Positions 13,184 through 18,593 are shown, counted from the first letter of the stretch. The stretch: DNA of 18,593 nucleotides from JAGOUB01 sp964648045 (GCA_964648045.1 CAZYNU010000022.1:1-18593), one strand, 5' to 3'. Program-made: numbers and translations. The notes: generated by a model not told the origin, from the sequence alone.

Positions 13184-13744
13184 GTGGACCTGCCGTTCCC
13201 GCTGCACTCCGGCTTCCTGGCTTTGCCGCTGGAAGGTGAGGCGGGCGACGCATTTCGGGCGGCACAGGCAGAGTTGGCATTTCTCAATGCAGGCGATGAG
13301 CCAATGGTGAGCTTTCAGAAGCCGATCGTTCCACACCTGACGTTGGCGTATTTCCCCACGGTGATGGAGATTGAGTACGGTCAGATCACGGCTCAGGCAG
13401 CCAAGATTGCCGCGCAGCTTCGGCCGTTCGTTGTGCAGATCGAGTCGGTTGGCACGTTCGGTAAGCCTGGCCGCGACGAGGTGCTTTTTTTGAAGCCGAA
13501 CTTCTCGCCCGAGCTGGCCGAGGCCAAGAAGAAATGTCCGTGGCCGTCGCCGTATCCCGAGTTTAACCCGCATGTCACGCTGGCGCGCATCTGTCACCCG
13601 GAGCGGTTTGAGATTCAGAAGAAGGCCGTTTTGAAGGCGCTGAAACATGTCTCGTTCGCGGCACGCTTCGCATTGCTTCGCCTCTACGCCAATGTGGATG
13701 GCGAGAGTCAGGTGCCGTTGGCCCATTTCCCGTTCTCGGCTTAG
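13184..13744 (+). CDS. 2H phosphoesterase, 2'-5' RNA ligase-like (186 aa)
   Basis: The two HxTx signatures of the 2H superfamily are present: HLTL at residue 51 (in VPHLTLAYFP) and HVTL at residue 130 (in FNPHVTLARI). The histidines and threonines line a symmetrical active site that acts on cyclic or 2'-5' phosphodiesters of RNA or nucleotides. The size is typical of bacterial ThpR/LigT-like proteins. GTG 13184 is chosen over the in-frame GTG 13169 because the latter falls at the terminator T-run and overlaps the -10. The stop codon overlaps the stop of the converging gene at 13741 by 4 bases. The true substrate cannot be read from sequence. Confidence 0.85.
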   Translation: MDLPFPLHSGFLALPLEGEAGDAFRAAQAELAFLNAGDEPMVSFQKPIVPHLTLAYFPTVMEIEYGQITAQAAKIAAQLRPFVVQIESVGTFGKPGRDEVLFLKPNFSPELAEAKKKCPWPSPYPEFNPHVTLARICHPERFEIQKKAVLKALKHVSFAARFALLRLYANVDGESQVPLAHFPFSA

Positions 13745-14391
13745 AAGTACGGCTCGAACACCACCTGCAGAATTCCTGTGGCGATCAGCTGCGATTGCTC
13801 AAAACTCACCTCCTGCCTTTGGGCGACGAAGAACTCTTGGAGTGTGAACGCCGAGAGCTGTAAGACGGTGCCGTCGAGGCTGCGGTCATCGGCCTGCAGG
13901 GCTTGAAGAATATTCTCATGGTCGGCGGCAAGCGTGAGTTGCAGGCGTTCAATCCAGTCAACCAGTGCGGCGCCGGATTGGGCGTTGACGTGGCCGCTTT
14001 CCACCAGGCTGGCGCTCTTCTCGCGCACGTCGGAACTGAGGCCGCGGCTGCGGGCATCTTCCAGTGCGTCTTGGAGCGACGTAAGGCAGCGTTCGTTCAT
14101 GAGTGAGAGCACGGCCAGAATGAACGATGATGGACAATTGCGTTCCACCAAACGGGCAATGAGTACCGAGAGGTGCGTACGCTGGTCGTCGGTCAAAAAC
14201 TGAACGATCGCCTCTACCACGCCGTCATCGCGGCGCTTGGCACGCTGCTCGTCGCGACGTTGCTGGGCTGCGGCAGCCTGTGCTTGTGCCTGTTGGGCCT
14301 TGCTCTGTTCCGATTGCTCGCGCGCTTGCTCCGAAGCGTCACCCTGCCCCTCGTCGGGGCTGCCGATGTCGAGACCGCCAAAATCTTGCAT
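13741..14391 (-). CDS. unknown protein with a Gln/Ala-rich N-terminus (216 aa)
   Basis: No family is recognised. From ATG 14391 the protein starts MQDFGGLDIG; residues about 15-55 are low-complexity Glu/Gln/Ala/Arg-rich and probably a long helix or coiled coil. The remaining 160 residues look like a compact helical bundle, ending VVFEPYF. There is no signal peptide or membrane segment. An upstream in-frame ATG (14451) exists, but TACACT lies 8 bases before 14391, which matches the leaderless pattern of neighbouring genes and places the longer start upstream of transcription. It lies 77 bases downstream of rpmA on the same strand. Confidence 0.7.
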   Translation of the reverse strand: MQDFGGLDIGSPDEGQGDASEQAREQSEQSKAQQAQAQAAAAQQRRDEQRAKRRDDGVVEAIVQFLTDDQRTHLSVLIARLVERNCPSSFILAVLSLMNERCLTSLQDALEDARSRGLSSDVREKSASLVESGHVNAQSGAALVDWIERLQLTLAADHENILQALQADDRSLDGTVLQLSAFTLQEFFVAQRQEVSFEQSQLIATGILQVVFEPYF

Positions 14392-14399
14392 GTGCGGAG

Positions 14400-14405
14400 A
14401 GTGTA
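14400..14405 (-). promoter_or_regulatory. -10 box of the 13741-14391 gene
   Basis: TACACT on the minus strand ends 8 bases before ATG 14391. No -35 consensus is seen at the usual distance. Confidence 0.45.
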
Positions 14406-14430
14406 GCGGGAGAGAATCGTTGGCGCAGCG

Positions 14431-14475
14431 AAAAACAGTCGCCTGGCTCAAGGATTATGAGCGGACGCTCAGGCC
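14431..14475 (-). terminator. weak candidate terminator after rpmA
   Basis: On the minus strand, CGCTCA/TGAGCG-type arms (14458-14471) sit over the rpmA stop codon, with GCCT/AGGC flanks, followed by five T (14435-14431). The stem is not uniform and overlaps the coding end, so this is uncertain. Confidence 0.3.
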
Positions 14476-14753
14476 TGGGCCGGGACCACATTCACCACCG
14501 TCGAGCGGTGGCGGGAGCCGCTGAAGCTGGCGAGCTTCTTCTGGCTAAATTGCACAACACCGTCGATATCGGCATGGATCGTCCAGTCGGAACCGACATG
14601 CGTGTTCTTACCTGGGCGGTACCAGTAGCCCTTTTGGCGGATGAGAATCTCGCCGGCATTGACCACCTGGCCACCGAAGCGCTTTACGCCGCGGCGCTTT
14701 GCCCAGCTATCTCGGCCGTTGGTGGTTGTTCCACCTGCTTTCTTATGTGCCAT
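14469..14753 (-). CDS. rpmA: 50S ribosomal protein bL27 (94 aa)
   Basis: bL27 sits near the peptidyl transferase centre, where its N-terminal tail approaches the tRNA CCA ends. The start at 14753 gives the family N-terminus MAHKKAGGTTTNGRD; the seven-residue longer reading (14774) is rejected since it crosses the -10 box. The conserved GVKRFGGQ and AGEILIRQ(K/R)G segments and GxxxHVGxDxTI-type positions are present. It has no removable N-terminal leader of the Firmicutes type. Its usual operon partner rplU is not beside it; it is transcribed divergently from the initiator tRNA. Confidence 0.96.
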   Translation of the reverse strand: MAHKKAGGTTTNGRDSWAKRRGVKRFGGQVVNAGEILIRQKGYWYRPGKNTHVGSDWTIHADIDGVVQFSQKKLASFSGSRHRSTVVNVVPAQA

Positions 14754-14763
14754 AAGTGCGAAG

Positions 14764-14791
14764 ATTTTACGCAAAAAATGGCTGCTTGCAA
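14764..14791 (-). promoter_or_regulatory. rpmA promoter
   Basis: On the minus strand TTGCAA (14791-14786) and TAAAAT (14769-14764) are 16 bases apart. The -10 lies 10 bases before ATG 14753, leaving a leader of about 3 bases and no Shine-Dalgarno. Confidence 0.6.
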
Positions 14792-14795
14792 GCAG
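14782..14795. repeat. 14-bp perfect palindrome over the shared -35
   Basis: CTGCTTGCAAGCAG is its own reverse complement and is centred on the TTGCAA hexamer used as -35 by both divergent promoters. It could be an operator acting on rpmA and the initiator tRNA together. One such palindrome is expected by chance in a window of this size, so the position is what matters. Confidence 0.5.
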
Positions 14796-14814
14796 AATCT
14801 TTCGCTGCCATAGT
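14786..14814 (+). promoter_or_regulatory. initiator tRNA promoter
   Basis: TTGCAA (14786-14791) and CATAGT (14809-14814) are 17 bases apart. The -10 ends 7 bases before the tRNA 5' end at 14822, so transcription should start at or next to the first base of the mature tRNA. Confidence 0.5.
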
Positions 14815-14821
14815 GGCTTCC

Positions 14822-14896
14822 AGCGGGGTAGAGCAGTGGTAGCTCGCCAGGCTCATAACCTGGAGGTCGTGGGTTCAATTCCCACCCCCGCAACCA
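14822..14896 (+). tRNA. initiator tRNA-fMet (CAU) with atypical determinants
   Basis: Acceptor GCGGGG (14823-14828) pairs with CCCCGC (14886-14891); position 1 is A and position 72 is A, giving the unpaired end that marks initiators and that formyltransferase recognises. The D stem has A11:U24, another initiator mark. The anticodon CAU is at 14854-14856 in loop CTCATAA. The T arm is GTGGG-TTCAATT-CCCAC, and CCA is encoded (14894-14896). Two points differ from the usual: the mismatch is A:A instead of C:A, and the anticodon stem has A29:U41 followed by two G:C pairs instead of three G:C pairs. An elongator Met or Ile2 tRNA is less likely because these would pair 1:72. Confidence 0.88.
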
Positions 14897-14900
14897 AATT

Positions 14901-15341
14901 ATGACCACAATCGGTGCTTTTGCCGTCATCCGCAATGAGAAAGGCGAAGTTTTGTGCGTGCATCAGAACTACAAAAAGAAGCGTTGGAGCCTCCCTGGCG
15001 GCCGGGTGGAGCTGGGGGAGTCCATCGGTGCGGCCGCCAAACGCGAAACTCTGGAGGAAACGGGCTACGAGATAGAAGTCCTGGGCGTGACGGGCGTGTA
15101 CAGCGCTCCATACCGCGATGATTATGTGATTTGCGTGGAAGGGCGCATCGTTCGCGATACGGGTGTGCGCGCCGATCCAGGTGAAATCTCCGAGATTGGA
15201 TTCTTTGCGCCCGACGCGCTGCCTGCCGATATCTCCGGTCGTGCGGCCCTGCGTATCGCACATGCGGTGGCGGGTAAGCGGGGACTGCTTTTTGTCTCCA
15301 ATGGCGAGGAGGAAGCCGGCCATGACGAGGCGGCAATCTGA
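14901..15341 (+). CDS. Nudix hydrolase (146 aa)
   Basis: Nudix enzymes cleave nucleoside diphosphates linked to another group, using Mg2+ bound by the Nudix box. The box is canonical: GGRVELGES...AAAKRETLEETGY (residues about 33-55), with the R-E and E-E-T-G positions intact. The N-terminal TIGAFAVI strand and total length are typical of small MutT-like members; the substrate cannot be assigned. The ATG is only 4 bases after the CCA of the initiator tRNA, with no promoter or Shine-Dalgarno between, so the gene is probably on the same transcript as the tRNA. Processing at the tRNA 3' end would leave a nearly leaderless mRNA. A weak hairpin follows the stop (15344-15357). Confidence 0.92.
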   Translation: MTTIGAFAVIRNEKGEVLCVHQNYKKKRWSLPGGRVELGESIGAAAKRETLEETGYEIEVLGVTGVYSAPYRDDYVICVEGRIVRDTGVRADPGEISEIGFFAPDALPADISGRAALRIAHAVAGKRGLLFVSNGEEEAGHDEAAI

Positions 15342-15343
15342 GT

Positions 15344-15357
15344 ACGCCTCAAGGCGT
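15344..15357. terminator. weak hairpin between convergent genes
   Basis: ACGCC-TCAA-GGCGT forms a 5-bp stem between the Nudix stop (15341) and the converging gene end (15387). There is no T-run on either side, so termination is uncertain. Confidence 0.25.
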
Positions 15358-15386
15358 GGTTAACAGCAGATATGTGTCGATTGTCC

Positions 15387-15836
15387 TTAAATGCTCTCTT
15401 TCAAGGCCGCCAGCTTGTCGCGATCGAACAAGTAGAGCCACCACTGCTCGTGGACCGGCATCTGCCGTAGAAGTTCCATAAAGGCGGCTTCACGTTCAGC
15501 TGAGAGTGTCGAACCGCTCTGAGTGAGCGCGGCTTCACTGGGCAGGGGGGCGGTGATGATGAGCATGTGCTCGCCGGGATTGATGCGGCCGAGGTTCTGC
15601 TTGGCGTACTTATCCTTGAATTGCTCGGACTTGTAGTAGTCCAATTCACGATATTTGGCGTCATTTTCCTGGCTGATCTGCTTGTTTGCCGCCTCCATTT
15701 GTTTCAACGTCCGCTCAAAGAGAATGTTGCGGTAGAATGACAGTGCCAATCCGAACGCCATGAACCCGACGACGGTCAGGCCGACGACGATCGTCAATTG
15801 CTTGCTCAGCGGTTCGGAACCAGCGCGGTACGCCAC
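15387..15836 (-). CDS. FtsB/DivIC-like septum formation initiator (149 aa)
   Basis: FtsB/DivIC proteins are bitopic divisome components that join FtsL and FtsQ at midcell. This one has a short cytoplasmic N-terminus, one transmembrane helix (about residues 14-34), a coiled coil (about 38-72), and the short segment YAKQNLGRINPGEHMLII (about 77-95), which corresponds to the conserved region after the coiled coil. The extra 50 residues at the C-terminus have no clear counterpart. Start GTG 15836 has no Shine-Dalgarno; a TACACT -10 box ends 8 bases upstream. It is divergent from murC, a cell-wall gene, over only 37 bases. Confidence 0.75.
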   Translation of the reverse strand: MAYRAGSEPLSKQLTIVVGLTVVGFMAFGLALSFYRNILFERTLKQMEAANKQISQENDAKYRELDYYKSEQFKDKYAKQNLGRINPGEHMLIITAPLPSEAALTQSGSTLSAEREAAFMELLRQMPVHEQWWLYLFDRDKLAALKESI

Positions 15837-15844
15837 GGAACGGC

Positions 15845-15850
15845 AGTGTA
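15845..15850 (-). promoter_or_regulatory. -10 box of the FtsB-like gene
   Basis: TACACT on the minus strand lies 8 bases before GTG 15836, the same hexamer and spacing as before the 14391 gene. The murC promoter must lie in the same 37-base interval; TACCGT (15849-15854) is a candidate -10 on the plus strand and shares two bases with this box. Confidence 0.45.
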
Positions 15851-15873
15851 CCGTATCTCACTCCCCACAGACC

Positions 15874-17154
15874 ATGATCATCTTCTGCAGTGGCATCGGA
15901 GGCATTGGCCTCTCGGCCTACGCATCGCTCCAGAAAGCGGCCGGTCACGATGTGTCTGGCAGTGATGCCGCCGACAGCGCGCTCGTTTCGCGTCTGCGTG
16001 ATGACGGTATTCCCGTCAGTCTTCGTCAGGACGGCAGTGCCCTGCCAAGTGACTGCGATTTGTTCGTGTACAGCGAGGCTATCACGCCCGATGCTCCCGA
16101 GCGGCAACTAGCCCGTGAGCGCGGCATTCGCTCCATTTCCTACTTCGCGGCGGTGGGTGAGATCTCCAAGGGCAAAAAACTGATCGCCATCTCGGGTACG
16201 CACGGCAAGTCGTCCACCACGGCGATGGTGGCGCGCTTAATGATTGAAGCTGGCCTGGATCCGACGGTCGTGGTGGGCACGAAGCTGCGCGAACTCGACG
16301 GTCGTAACTTCCGCACTGGAAACAGTGAATGGTTCGTATTGGAAGCGTGTGAGTACCGCCGTTCGTTTCACTACTTATCACCCGCGATTGCGCTCGTCAC
16401 GAATGTGGATGGCGACCACTTCGACGCCTACAAGGACTTGGAGGAGTATCAGCGTTCGTTCGTCGAATTTCTCCAACTTCTTCCTGCCGATGGTCCTGTG
16501 ATCACGCATGGCTCGGTGGCTGATCTGGAGCGGGTGGTGCAAGCCAGCGGTCGTCCGCTCCTCAACGCCGACACTCTCGCTTTACCCACGCTCAAGACGC
16601 CCGGCTTACACATGCAGCAAAACGCACAGCTTGTTTTGCGTCTCGCTGAATACCTTGGCATTCCCGATGCGAGGGCACGCGAGATCCTGGCGGGTTTTGC
16701 GGGTACCTGGCGCCGCCTGGAAGAGGTGGGTACTCGGGCCGACGGAGTGACGGTGGTGGACGACTACGCGCATCACCCGGTGGAGATCCGTGCGTCGCTC
16801 CAGGCGATCCGTTCGGGGTATCCGGAACGACGCGTGGTGGTGGCGTTCCAGCCACATACACACGATCGCACGCTTAAGCTCTACGATGATTTTATGACGT
16901 GCTTCCAGGGGGGAGCCGACCTGATCGTCGTGCCCAACGTCTATGCTGCGCGCGGTGAATCGGATTCAGCCAAAGTGGATCTGCCGAAGATGCTCGCGGA
17001 TCTCCAGAAGGGGAGTGGGATTAAGGTGATCGACGGTCACTCGCTCGACGAGACGCTGCGCCTGCTACAGGAGGAGATCCTTCGGCCGCACGACGTGGTC
17101 GTGACGATGGGCGCGGGCGACATCACGTCGCTTAGTCGCAAGTTGCTGGCCTGA
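15874..17154 (+). CDS. murC: UDP-N-acetylmuramate--L-alanine ligase (MurC) (426 aa)
   Basis: MurC adds L-alanine to UDP-MurNAc using ATP, the first step of the peptidoglycan stem peptide, in the cytoplasm. The N-terminal Rossmann-like domain starts FCSGIGGIGLSA with VSGSDA near residue 28-33. The ATP loop GTHGKSSTT is at 108-116 (usually GTHGKTTTT). The middle domain carries EACEYRRSF and TNVDGDHFDAY. The C-terminal ligase domain has DYAHHP (297-302) and FQPHTHDRT. ATG 15874 is the start because earlier in-frame codons (from 15760) run antisense through the neighbour and lack similarity to MurC. No Shine-Dalgarno is seen. At 426 aa it is a little shorter than E. coli MurC. The converging SLH gene ends 11 bases away. 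Confidence 0.93.
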   Translation: MIIFCSGIGGIGLSAYASLQKAAGHDVSGSDAADSALVSRLRDDGIPVSLRQDGSALPSDCDLFVYSEAITPDAPERQLARERGIRSISYFAAVGEISKGKKLIAISGTHGKSSTTAMVARLMIEAGLDPTVVVGTKLRELDGRNFRTGNSEWFVLEACEYRRSFHYLSPAIALVTNVDGDHFDAYKDLEEYQRSFVEFLQLLPADGPVITHGSVADLERVVQASGRPLLNADTLALPTLKTPGLHMQQNAQLVLRLAEYLGIPDARAREILAGFAGTWRRLEEVGTRADGVTVVDDYAHHPVEIRASLQAIRSGYPERRVVVAFQPHTHDRTLKLYDDFMTCFQGGADLIVVPNVYAARGESDSAKVDLPKMLADLQKGSGIKVIDGHSLDETLRLLQEEILRPHDVVVTMGAGDITSLSRKLLA

Positions 17155-17165
17155 CCGACCGGCGC

Positions 17166-18437
17166 TTATTTGCCGATTTTCGCCGCGTCCGTCTCCAGAC
17201 GGTCGAGGAGCAGGATGAGCATCTTGCCCAGCTCCGCGCGGTTCACCTGATCGTTCGGGCGGAAGCTTGGCAGGCGGTCGTCGGTTTGGTCGGAGCTGAT
17301 GGCACCAAGGTCGGCCATGGTTTCGATGGCCATCGCCCACGGCGTGGAGGCGCGGACGTCGGCGAAGACGGTGCCGTGCGGCCACTCCAGTGGCACGTCG
17401 AGGGCCTGAAGCAGCGTGGAGACTACCTCGGCACGAGTGGCGGCGCGGGCTGGGTTGAGCGTGCGGTCGAAGGTGAGGAACCAGCCGTCGGTCTCGGCGG
17501 CGGCATACGCGCCAGCAAACCATTGGCCGCGAGCGCTGGCGTTGGCGGGCTCAGTCTCGAGGGAGACGCCGCGATTGGCGGCGCGCTGGGCGATGGCGAT
17601 GAGCTCTGCCACGCTGACTGCACGCTCTGGACCGAATTCGCCCGTCAGGCTGCCGTCGGCGTTCTTATAACCGGCCATCAGGCTGCGCTGGTTGACGCGC
17701 CAGATGTACGGGGCGAACCAGGCATCTTTCGGGACGTCCGTAAAAATGGAGGACGACATGGCGGCCGCCGTTTCTTCCGCACGTTGTTTGGCGCGCTGGT
17801 CGCCGGCGCGATTGATGCCGTCGCGCAGGGCATCGGCAGCCTTGCAATCGAGCGTAATGGAGAACGAGATGCGTTCGCCAGCCTGCAGGCGTTGGCCTTG
17901 GTTCTTCGGTGGCGTGCAACCAGCCGGTACCTTGAATTGCACGGCGTATTGTCCCTGCGGTGCCTGCGTCCACGACCAGGGTGTAACAGCTGTTTCGGTG
18001 TAGCCATTGGGTCCGGTGACGGTGAATTCCAGGCCGGTCGGGTCGCTGGCTGCGCCAACAGTGCCTACCAGGGTGAAGCTGTAGAACACGAGCAGCTTGG
18101 CCGATTCATGATCCGCCAAAGTGAATGTCATTTGGCCCACATCGGCTGTCTGTACCACTTCCGAATCCTTAATGAGCTGCAGGCGGACGGTGGCGCCGGT
18201 GGGTTGGCGGACGAGCAATGTGAAGGTTCCGGCGGTCACTTGCTCCACGGTCTTCGTGGCCCCCTCGCCCCGGTCTGTCCAGTCATTCGGTCCGGCCAAT
18301 GTCCAGCTGCCAAGAATCTCCGAGGGGCTGATTTGCTCCACGGTCAGCGGACCGGCGGCCAAGGCGGTGGGTGCCCAAGCGAAGAGGATGGCGGTCGTGG
18401 CAATGAACGCGGAGCGGATGGAGAGGGAGAGGGTCAT
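17166..18437 (-). CDS. secreted protein with three S-layer homology (SLH) domains (423 aa)
   Basis: From ATG 18437 there is a clear signal peptide: hydrophobic core FIATTAILFAWAP and a likely cut after ALA (residue 27). Residues about 30-215 are Thr/Val-rich with predicted beta strands and two cysteines, plausibly beta-sandwich domains. Residues about 227-423 contain three SLH repeats, each starting with an aromatic-rich block (IFTDVPKDAWFAPYI; QWFAGAYAAAETDGWF; VFADVRASTPWAMAIETM) and ending with an RAEV/NRAELG-type helix. SLH domains hold proteins to pyruvylated cell-wall polymers, matching the CsaB-like gene in the window. A longer in-frame start (18572) is rejected since it would bury the signal peptide. 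The leader has no Shine-Dalgarno. Confidence 0.9.
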   Translation of the reverse strand: MTLSLSIRSAFIATTAILFAWAPTALAAGPLTVEQISPSEILGSWTLAGPNDWTDRGEGATKTVEQVTAGTFTLLVRQPTGATVRLQLIKDSEVVQTADVGQMTFTLADHESAKLLVFYSFTLVGTVGAASDPTGLEFTVTGPNGYTETAVTPWSWTQAPQGQYAVQFKVPAGCTPPKNQGQRLQAGERISFSITLDCKAADALRDGINRAGDQRAKQRAEETAAAMSSSIFTDVPKDAWFAPYIWRVNQRSLMAGYKNADGSLTGEFGPERAVSVAELIAIAQRAANRGVSLETEPANASARGQWFAGAYAAAETDGWFLTFDRTLNPARAATRAEVVSTLLQALDVPLEWPHGTVFADVRASTPWAMAIETMADLGAISSDQTDDRLPSFRPNDQVNRAELGKMLILLLDRLETDAAKIGK

Positions 18438-18459
18438 GTAGGAGAGGGGATTTGGTCTG

Positions 18460-18465
18460 ATGCTA
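18460..18465 (-). promoter_or_regulatory. possible -10 box of the SLH gene
   Basis: TAGCAT on the minus strand lies 22 bases before ATG 18437, implying a leader of about 15 pyrimidine-rich bases. No clear -35 is present. Confidence 0.3.
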
Positions 18466-18540
18466 GCAGAAAGAATGAGAGATATTGTTGCATCTTGCGG
18501 AAAAGTGGCGTGTCTAAGGTTCGGTATGTTCTCAACGATC

Positions 18541-18569
18541 GGCACTTTTTGTGCGCGACAAAAAGTGCC
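18541..18569. repeat. 12-bp perfect inverted repeat at the right edge
   Basis: GGCACTTTTTGT (18541-18552) and ACAAAAAGTGCC (18558-18569) are exact complements around GCGCG. A second small inverted repeat, GCGCG-T-CGCGC (18576-18586), follows directly. The composite looks like part of an interspersed repeat or a bidirectional terminator cut by the window end. Confidence 0.75.
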
Positions 18570-18593
18570 CAAAAAGCGCGTCGCGCCAAAGCC

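Noticed and set aside
1..18593. CRISPR arrays, insertion sequences, integrases or prophage genes
   Set aside because: No regularly spaced repeats, transposase or integrase motifs, or target duplications were seen.

Overview
The window looks like a stretch of a GC-rich bacterial chromosome from an uncultivated lineage, probably a member of the Candidate Phyla Radiation (Patescibacteria), perhaps near Peribacteria/Peregrinibacteria. This placement is an inference. It rests on scattered single housekeeping genes (infB, lepA, rplS, rpmA, murC) that lack their usual operon partners, many short unassigned proteins, a winged-helix protein fused to a nucleotidyltransferase-like domain, a VirB6/TrbL-like membrane protein, and genes that mostly lack Shine-Dalgarno sequences. 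UGA serves as a normal stop codon (infB, lepA, murC and others), so the UGA-recoding Gracilibacteria/Absconditabacteria are unlikely. Two runs of 10 N mark scaffold joins. The one inside lepA is almost certainly an artefact, and the one before infB may be.

Layout. Positions 1-1272: tRNA-Pro(GGG), a small basic protein, two back-to-back terminators, and a minus-strand degenerate Nudix-fold protein. Positions 1300-5219: divergent promoters, a DHH/DHHA1 nanoRNase (NrnA-like), then infB. Positions 5182-8259 (minus): a tight two-gene operon encoding a polytopic VirB6/TrbL-like membrane protein and an unknown protein with a central hydrophobic segment; its end overlaps infB antiparallel. Positions 8266-10694: an AT-rich regulatory region, a winged-helix/nucleotidyltransferase-like regulator, rplS (bL19), and a polysaccharide pyruvyl transferase (CsaB-like). 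Positions 10713-13744: lepA, an unknown protein with a strong terminator, and a 2H phosphoesterase (2'-5' RNA ligase-like). Positions 13741-15341: an unknown minus-strand protein, rpmA (bL27), and divergently an initiator tRNA followed four bases later by a canonical Nudix hydrolase. Positions 15387-18593: an FtsB/DivIC-like protein divergent from murC, a secreted three-SLH-domain protein, and a long inverted repeat at the right edge.

Functionally the window combines translation (IF2, EF4/LepA, bL19, bL27, two tRNAs), RNA or nucleotide turnover (NrnA, 2H phosphoesterase, Nudix) and the cell envelope (MurC, FtsB-like, pyruvyl transferase, SLH protein, VirB6-like). The pyruvyl transferase and the SLH protein fit together: in the known CsaB system, pyruvylated cell-wall polymer is the ligand that SLH domains bind.

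The most striking signal is regulatory. Eight genes carry a TANNNT -10 hexamer only 6-10 bases before the start codon and have no Shine-Dalgarno sequence, which implies leaderless or nearly leaderless mRNAs. Three other genes (263, 1272 minus, 12639) have clear Shine-Dalgarno sequences. The initiator tRNA is also unusual: an A1:A72 mismatch, an A29:U41 pair in place of the first G:C pair, and a predicted promoter placing transcription start at the mature 5' end. Its -35 box is a self-complementary hexamer shared with the divergent rpmA promoter.
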